A DNA stretch of 11,399 nt from Clostridia bacterium (lineage in GTDB: Bacteria; Bacillota; Clostridia; DUPQ01). Shown one piece after another: positions 7,144 to 11,399 of this stretch. Both the position numbers and the translations under genes were made by a program. Below the pieces are notes generated by a model. The model was not told the DNA's origin. It ran no database searches and was given only the letters and a program-made list of their open reading frames with translations. The stretch covers positions 1 through 11,399 of the forward strand of contig JAUUZV010000050.1 of assembly GCA_030592085.1 (NCBI GenBank), written 5' to 3'. Position 1 is the stretch's first letter, and the number at the start of each line of letters is the position of its first letter.

Positions 7144-7611
7144 ATGAAGTGTTCAATTGGTCAAGATAGCCATCAATTTATTGATGACGAAAGTAAACCG
7201 CTAATTTTAGGTGGAGTTTCAATAAATAATCATAAACCATTAAAAGGTAATTCAGATGCAGATGTTCTTTTACATGCTCTAACAAATGCTATTTCTGGTA
7301 TATCTGGTGTTAACATCCTTGGAGAAATTGCAGATGATTTATGTTTTCGAAAAGGGATTACAGATAGTAAAGAATATGTAAAAGAAGCAATGAAATATCT
7401 AGACAATCATGTCATTGTTCATGTTTCATTTTCAATTGAATGTCAAACACCTAGATTGTCACCTTTTATGGAAGAAATAAGAGAAAGTATTGCTAAACTA
7501 TTATCAATTGATGAAAGTAATATTGGAATTACTGCTACATCTGGAGAAGGTCTTACAGCATTTGGAAGAGGCCTAGGAATTAGTTGTTTATGTATTATCA
7601 CGGTTACTTAA
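7144..7611 (+). CDS. ispF: Divergent 2-C-methyl-D-erythritol 2,4-cyclodiphosphate synthase
   Basis: This 155-residue protein has IspF size and fold pattern. The enzyme converts CDP-methylerythritol 2-phosphate to the cyclic diphosphate in the MEP isoprenoid pathway, as a cytosolic zinc-dependent trimer. Visible features are GQDSH (6-10, zinc ligands D8 and H10), LILGG (20-24), NSDADVLLHAL (36-46, with H44 as the third zinc ligand) and TSGEGLTAFGRG (132-143, E135). It departs from common IspF in three places: the usual HSD is NSD (N36), GDIG..FPDTDP..KG is replaced by GEIADDLCFRKGITDS (60-75), and the TTTE motif reads TSGE. These look like a distinct subgroup rather than decay, since the frame is intact and the zinc ligands remain. 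The ATG at 7144 follows GGAGG. It is the only plus-strand gene, and its 3' end overlaps the ispD 3' end by 24 bp. Confidence 0.85.
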   Translation: MKCSIGQDSHQFIDDESKPLILGGVSINNHKPLKGNSDADVLLHALTNAISGISGVNILGEIADDLCFRKGITDSKEYVKEAMKYLDNHVIVHVSFSIECQTPRLSPFMEEIRESIAKLLSIDESNIGITATSGEGLTAFGRGLGISCLCIITVT

Positions 7612-8277
7612 TAACCATGAGGCATATAACAAATCTTCATCTGTAGTTATTTTAATATTATCATAATGTCCGTTAATAATTTTAACAGGATAACCTGCCA
7701 ACTCAGCTAACATTGCATCATCTGTAACATCACTATTTTCTTTGTTCCCTAATTCATGAATTTCTTTTGCAATTTTATATAAAAAACATTGAGGTGTTTG
7801 AATTTGATAAACCATCTCTCTTTTTGGAGTGTTAATAATAACTTGTTGTTTATTAACAATTTTCATTGTATCTTTACTTTTTACTCCTAAACATGCGGAA
7901 CCAAATTTTATAGCACCATTTATACACTTTACAATATCGTCACCTCTAACAAATGGTCTAGCTCCGTCGTGGATTATTACAACTTCATTTTCCTTACTAA
8001 TACGTTTAATTCCATTACTTACAGATTCTCTTCGTGTTTTTCCACCAGAGATAACCGAAATATGTTCTAAACCATATTTTTTAAAAACATTTTTAAATTC
8101 TAATATATAATCGCTGTGACTAACTACCATTATTTCTAGATCATATGGTAGCTGTAAAAATTGTCTAATTGTTCTAATTATAACGGGTATATTATGAATA
8201 TCTATTAATAACTTGTTTTTAGCTAAAGATATTCTACTTGAATTGCCACCTGCGGCAATGATAATTCCAATTTTCAT
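7588..8277 (-). CDS. ispD: 2-C-methyl-D-erythritol 4-phosphate cytidylyltransferase
   Basis: This 229-residue protein is typical in size for IspD. It transfers CMP from CTP to methylerythritol 4-phosphate, the third step of the MEP pathway, in the cytosol. Motifs are AAGGNSSR...KNKLL at the N-terminus (CTP binding, R15 and K22), HDGARPFV (103-110), KDTMKIV (135-141), TPQCF (161-165), VTDDA (184-188) and NIKITT (207-212). The ATG at 8277 starts 5 bp after the yacL-like stop and has only a weak, distant AAGG, so coupling to upstream translation is likely. It is the last gene of the carD - yacL-like - ispD unit. The final eight codons plus stop lie antisense to the end of ispF (7588-7611). Confidence 0.93.
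   Translation of the reverse strand: MKIGIIIAAGGNSSRISLAKNKLLIDIHNIPVIIRTIRQFLQLPYDLEIMVVSHSDYILEFKNVFKKYGLEHISVISGGKTRRESVSNGIKRISKENEVVIIHDGARPFVRGDDIVKCINGAIKFGSACLGVKSKDTMKIVNKQQVIINTPKREMVYQIQTPQCFLYKIAKEIHELGNKENSDVTDDAMLAELAGYPVKIINGHYDNIKITTDEDLLYASWLLSNRDNT
7598..7620. repeat. Imperfect inverted repeat at the overlapping ispF/ispD 3' ends
   Basis: The arms TCA-C-GGTTA and TAACC-A-TGA flank the loop CTTAA, giving a 5-bp perfect inner stem, one mismatch, then 3 bp. The ispF stop (7609-7611) lies at the loop. No T-run follows on either strand, so it is not a normal intrinsic terminator. It could weakly pause converging polymerases or protect mRNA ends, or be chance. Confidence 0.4.
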
Positions 8278-8282
8278 AATAG

Positions 8283-9317
8283 TTAATTAACCTTAGTAAA
8301 AATTAATCGCCCAGCAGATGTTTGTGTAACAGAGGTAACTTCTACTTCAATATTTCCTCCAATAAACTGCTTTCCATTTTCCACAATAACCATAGTACCA
8401 TCTGGTAAATAACCAATTCCCTGATTTTCTTCTTTTCCAGCCTTCTGAACATCAATTTTCACTGTTTCACCAGGAATTGCTAATGTTTGTAATGAACTAC
8501 TTAAATCATTTAGATTTAGTACTTTTATTCCCGTAACACCTGCTACTTTATTAAGATTATAATCTAAGGTTACAATAGTATATTTATGTTTTTGAGCATA
8601 TTTAATTAATTTTACATCTGTTTCAATGGCCATACGATCATACTCTGTATCTTTAATAATTATATTAGAATTATCATTTTTCAACATTTCTAGTAATTCT
8701 AATCCTCTTTTACCTCGGCTTCTTTTTTTGCTGTCATTACTATCTGCTAAAATTTGTAATTCCATTAAAATAAAAGAAGGGATTAAAAATGGACCTTTAA
8801 TGAAACCTGTTTTTACCACTTCATTTAATCTACCATCAATTAATACACAAGTATCTACTACTTTTAGCGAATCTTTAGATACTAATCCTCTAAAATTTGC
8901 TAAAGTTATCTCATCTCTTTTTCGATATAATAAGTACATTCCAATTAACCCAAAGAATATGTTAAGAATAACTGCAATAGGACCACCAATAATCTCAATA
9001 TTTTTTATGGGAATGGCAACAAGATTAGCAACAATTAACCCAAGCAATAAACCAAAGAAAGAAATAAGAATTTCATAAAGAGATAAATCTGCTACTGTTT
9101 TTTCAGCTTTCCCAAAGGTTCTACTAATCATATTTAATACTTTTCCAGTAATAAAATATGCAAGTACTGCTATAAATGCAGTTACAATAATATAAGCTGA
9201 GATTTTAATACCTAATGAAAATGCAGATAAGTACTCATCTTGAAGAACTCTGACAATGGTAAACCCTGTCACACCTCCACTTATAGCTAAAATTATCTTA
9301 AGACTTTTGATTAACAC
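8283..9317 (-). CDS. yacL: Membrane-anchored PIN/TRAM domain protein (YacL-like)
   Basis: This 344-residue protein has the Bacillus YacL layout. Four transmembrane helices (about 8-25, 36-57, 80-103, 108-131) are followed by a cytosolic PIN nuclease domain (about 150-270) and a C-terminal TRAM domain (about 278-344). PIN acidic residues are visible in VVDTCVLIDGR (D155, D161), MELQ (E186), ETDVKLI (D234) and TLDYN (D252). TRAM is recognised by PGE...I.V...GKE..QGIGYL..GTMVVVE-like sequence and a final strand. PIN domains are metal-dependent RNases and TRAM binds RNA, so a membrane-tethered RNase is the likely role; the substrate is unknown. It starts with GTG at 9317, preceded by GGAGAG seven bases away. 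It is 17 bp downstream of carD and 5 bp upstream of ispD, an order common in Firmicutes. Confidence 0.9.
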   Translation of the reverse strand: MLIKSLKIILAISGGVTGFTIVRVLQDEYLSAFSLGIKISAYIIVTAFIAVLAYFITGKVLNMISRTFGKAEKTVADLSLYEILISFFGLLLGLIVANLVAIPIKNIEIIGGPIAVILNIFFGLIGMYLLYRKRDEITLANFRGLVSKDSLKVVDTCVLIDGRLNEVVKTGFIKGPFLIPSFILMELQILADSNDSKKRSRGKRGLELLEMLKNDNSNIIIKDTEYDRMAIETDVKLIKYAQKHKYTIVTLDYNLNKVAGVTGIKVLNLNDLSSSLQTLAIPGETVKIDVQKAGKEENQGIGYLPDGTMVIVENGKQFIGGNIEVEVTSVTQTSAGRLIFTKVN

Positions 9318-9334
9318 TGATACACTCTCCTAAA

Positions 9335-9811
9335 TTAAAGAATATGTTCACTGATTAATTGTTCTGCTTCTTCTGCAGTAACTTTTTTGATAAGCATGAT
9401 TTCGCTACATAAAATTTGCTTTGCTGTTGAAAGCATCTTTCTCTCACCTGTTGATAGGCCTTTATCTCGATCTCTAAGAGTTAATGCTTTAATAACCTCA
9501 GCAACATCTGTGGAGCAACCTGTTTTTAGTTTTTCCATGTTTTCACGATATCGTTTATTCCAATTAGCATTTTCAATGCATTCCATTTCATTAATAGAAT
9601 CTAGCAGTTGGTTTAATTTCTTATTTGAAATAATTTCCCTTATTCCAATAAGGTCTACTTTATCAACAGGTAACATTACCTTCATGTTACCTATAGGCAT
9701 TCTGAATACATAATAATCATTAGTTATTCCAGAAATAGTTTGTTTTACAACTTCAACTATTTCACCTGCTCCATGCATTGGATATACCACTTTAGCGCCA
9801 ATTTTATACAT
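9335..9811 (-). CDS. CarD/CdnL family transcriptional regulator
   Basis: This is a 158-residue CarD/CdnL-type protein. The N-terminal RNA polymerase-interacting domain (about 1-60) is clear: F/Y.IG.KVVYP.HG.G.I near residues 2-17, YYVFRMP.G.MK.MLPVDK later, then IGIR. The C-terminal half (about 62-158) is all-helical with the NW..RYREN...L pattern (83-95) and LS..ER.ML..A (119-129). CarD proteins bind the RNA polymerase beta subunit and stabilise open promoter complexes, often at rRNA promoters. It is cytosolic. The ATG at 9811 has a strong GGAGG six bases upstream and a consensus promoter. It begins a unit with the yacL-like gene and ispD and is separated from radA by 80 bp. Confidence 0.93.
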   Translation of the reverse strand: MYKIGAKVVYPMHGAGEIVEVVKQTISGITNDYYVFRMPIGNMKVMLPVDKVDLIGIREIISNKKLNQLLDSINEMECIENANWNKRYRENMEKLKTGCSTDVAEVIKALTLRDRDKGLSTGERKMLSTAKQILCSEIMLIKKVTAEEAEQLISEHIL

Positions 9812-9836
9812 TTTTTCCTCCGAACTGCTAACTTGA

Positions 9837-9865
9837 ATTATACACTAGTCACCTAAGAGTGTCAA
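9837..9865 (-). promoter_or_regulatory. Consensus sigma-A promoter upstream of carD
   Basis: The minus strand has TTGACA (9865-9860), exactly 17 bp, then TATAAT (9842-9837): a perfect match to the housekeeping consensus at both hexamers and ideal spacing. Transcription should start near 9830, about 20 bases before the carD ATG. An inverted repeat ACACT/AGTGT (9842-9846 and 9858-9862) spans the spacer, and an 8-bp palindrome TGATATCA (9876-9883) lies just upstream; either could be an operator or chance. No terminator separates it from radA. Confidence 0.9.
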
Positions 9866-9891
9866 AAAGTCATTTTGATATCATGTGTTAT

Positions 9892-11241
9892 CTATAAAAT
9901 CATTTTTAATGCTTTTTTAATATTATCTACAGGGATTATAGTAAGTTTATTACTAGCAGCTATTGCATCTTTCTCATTGGCTAATGGGACTACAGCTTTA
10001 GTAAAACCAAGTCGTTCAGCCTCTTTAATTCGTTTGTTAATATATGAAACTGCTCTCACTTCACCAGTTAGACCAGCTTCTCCTATAATTACTACTTGAT
10101 GATTGATTGATTGATTTGTAAAACTAGAAGCAATTGCAGCTAAAATAGCTAAATCACATGCAGTCTCTGTAATTTTAATACCACCGGCAATATTTACATA
10201 TGCATCACAATTATATATCTTATATCCTAAAACTTTTTCAAGAATTGCTAATAGCATTGTTACACGCTTATTATCTACTCCTGTGGACATTCGCCTTGGC
10301 ATACCAAAAGCTGTGGCACAAACTAGTGCTTGTATTTCAATCATAATTGGTCTTGTTCCTTCAAGGGTTGGCATAACACAAGAACCCATACTGTTATTAT
10401 TTCTACCAGACAGTAACCGTTTCGAAGGGTTTGCAACTTCAATTAAACCACAATCACCCATTTCAAATATACCAATTTCATTTGTTGATCCAAATCGATT
10501 CTTCACAGCACGTAATATTCTGAAACTTGAATTTTTATCTCCTTCAAAATATAAAACAGTATCTACCATATGCTCTAGAATCTTAGGTCCCGCAATACTT
10601 CCTTCTTTTGTAACATGTCCAATTAAGAAAATTGCTGTACCTGTTTTTTTTGCTACTTGCATTAAGCGCATTGTAGCATGCCTAATTTGATTAGCACTAC
10701 CAGGTACAGAAGTCAATTCTTCTGAATACATAGTTTGTATTGAGTCAATAATGGCAATTGATGGTTTATTAGTTTCTATATGTAAGCAAACACTTTCTAG
10801 ATTAGTTTCATTAGCTAGTAATAATGAACTGCTTTCTACTTTTAATCGCTTTGCTCTTATTCCAATCTGAGCTAAACTTTCTTCTCCTGAAACATAGAAG
10901 ACTGATAATTTTGAATCAACAGTCTGACATACTTGTAATAATAATGTGGATTTCCCAATACCAGGGTCTCCTCCAACTAATACTAAAGAACCTTTAACAA
11001 GTCCTCCTCCTAAAACTCTATCAAGTTCAGTAAGATTCATAATCATACGTTCTTTGCTATTTTCTTCAATTTTATTAAGCGATGTGGGAACAATAGTTAT
11101 AACTATACCATTTTTTTTTGCAACAACTAGTAGTTCTTCATCAAAACTATCAAACGTTAAACAAGATGGACATTTACCCATCCACTTAACTATTTCATAA
11201 CCGCACTCTCTACATACAAACTTACTTTTATTTTTTCCCAC
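9892..11241 (-). CDS. radA: DNA repair protein RadA (Sms)
   Basis: This 449-residue protein is full length for RadA, a RecA-like ATPase and branch-migration helicase in homologous recombination. It has an N-terminal zinc finger C10-x2-C13 and C24-x2-C27; Walker A GGDPGIGKST (90-99); a Walker B strand SIAIIDS (D167); the RadA-specific KNRFGST motif (247-253); and a C-terminal Lon-protease-like domain (about 290-449) that in RadA is inactive. It acts in the cytosol. The start is GTG at 11241-11239, preceded by AAGGAG four bases away. The stop of the preceding gene is only 8 bp upstream, so the two are likely one transcript. carD follows after an 80-bp gap with its own promoter, and disA is absent from that position. 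Confidence 0.97.
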   Translation of the reverse strand: MGKNKSKFVCRECGYEIVKWMGKCPSCLTFDSFDEELLVVAKKNGIVITIVPTSLNKIEENSKERMIMNLTELDRVLGGGLVKGSLVLVGGDPGIGKSTLLLQVCQTVDSKLSVFYVSGEESLAQIGIRAKRLKVESSSLLLANETNLESVCLHIETNKPSIAIIDSIQTMYSEELTSVPGSANQIRHATMRLMQVAKKTGTAIFLIGHVTKEGSIAGPKILEHMVDTVLYFEGDKNSSFRILRAVKNRFGSTNEIGIFEMGDCGLIEVANPSKRLLSGRNNNSMGSCVMPTLEGTRPIMIEIQALVCATAFGMPRRMSTGVDNKRVTMLLAILEKVLGYKIYNCDAYVNIAGGIKITETACDLAILAAIASSFTNQSINHQVVIIGEAGLTGEVRAVSYINKRIKEAERLGFTKAVVPLANEKDAIAASNKLTIIPVDNIKKALKMIL

Positions 11242-11249
11242 TTGACTCC

Positions 11250-11399
11250 TTAAACAATTCGTCTCATCATCATATTTTTTAAAATATCTACACGGACTTG
11301 ATTCCTTTTTGTTAAATCTACATTTTTTAAAGCATTATTGCTAATAGCAGCTTTAATCATTACGCTATCTTCTTTTTTTATTATATCGTAGTCTACAAA
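11250..11399 (-). CDS. C-terminal fragment of an unrecognised protein (cut by window edge)
   Basis: An open frame enters from the right edge and gives 49 residues before TAA at 11252-11250. It includes FVDYDIIKKEDS, IKAAISNNALKNVDL and ends KNMMMRRIV. It is charged and probably helical with no cysteines. The continuous frame, the 8-bp spacing to the radA GTG and AT-rich codon use like its neighbours indicate a real gene end. clpC often precedes radA in Firmicutes, but this tail does not resemble ClpC, nor the HhH end of DisA. I cannot identify the family. Confidence 0.65.
   Translation of the reverse strand, partial: FVDYDIIKKEDSVMIKAAISNNALKNVDLTKRNQVRVDILKNMMMRRIV

Noticed and set aside
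8626..9078. 150-codon plus-strand open frame opposite the yacL-like gene
   Set aside because: It is fully antisense to a well-supported gene, has no ribosome binding site of note and no recognisable domain; it is a shadow of the yacL-like codons.
9866..9900. Terminator between radA and carD
   Set aside because: The repeated TCATTTT words are direct, not inverted, and no GC-rich stem with a T-run is present.
10283..10690. 135-codon plus-strand open frame inside radA
   Set aside because: It is antisense to a conserved part of radA with no independent signals.

Overview
The window looks like chromosomal DNA of a low-GC, AT-rich Gram-positive bacterium of the class Clostridia. Three things point there: a near full-length SCIFF-peptide radical SAM maturase, which is a clostridial hallmark; the radA / carD / PIN-TRAM (yacL-like) / ispD housekeeping order; and AGGAG-type ribosome binding sites before most genes. 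I cannot name the genus. There are 13 protein genes (two cut by the window edges). All lie on the minus strand except ispF. I see no rRNA, tRNA, CRISPR array, insertion sequence or prophage.

Reading in the direction of minus-strand transcription (right to left): the C-terminal end of an unrecognised gene (11250-11399) is followed 8 bp later by radA (DNA recombination/repair). A consensus TTGACA-17-TATAAT promoter in the radA-carD gap then starts a carD - yacL-like - ispD unit (RNA polymerase regulator, membrane PIN/TRAM protein, isoprenoid precursor synthesis). disA, often found next to radA in related bacteria, is not here. ispF is the only plus-strand gene. It converges on ispD with a 24-bp tail-to-tail overlap, so the two MEP-pathway genes are transcribed against each other. 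This IspF is a divergent form.

A 121-bp divergent promoter region (7023-7143) drives ispF rightward and a long leftward cluster. That cluster encodes a secreted peptidoglycan-binding protein with an uncharacterised C-terminal domain, the SCIFF maturase (scfB), a NagD-type HAD phosphatase, a small DUF6106-like membrane protein, a membrane-anchored SH3/GH18 glycosidase, an MgtC/SapB family membrane protein, a flavin reductase-like protein and the start of D-alanine-D-alanine ligase. Spacing is tight (an 11-bp overlap between scfB and the HAD gene, 1 bp between GH18 and mgtC). Extended -10 elements before the DUF6106-like and flavin reductase genes suggest internal promoters. A cell-envelope theme (peptidoglycan binding, GH18, Ddl) runs through it, but the co-function is inference.

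I found no clearly new multi-gene system. The points most worth checking are the SCIFF maturase with no precursor-peptide gene beside it, the histidine-rich C-terminal domain of the peptidoglycan-binding protein, and the divergent, inverted, overlapping ispF.
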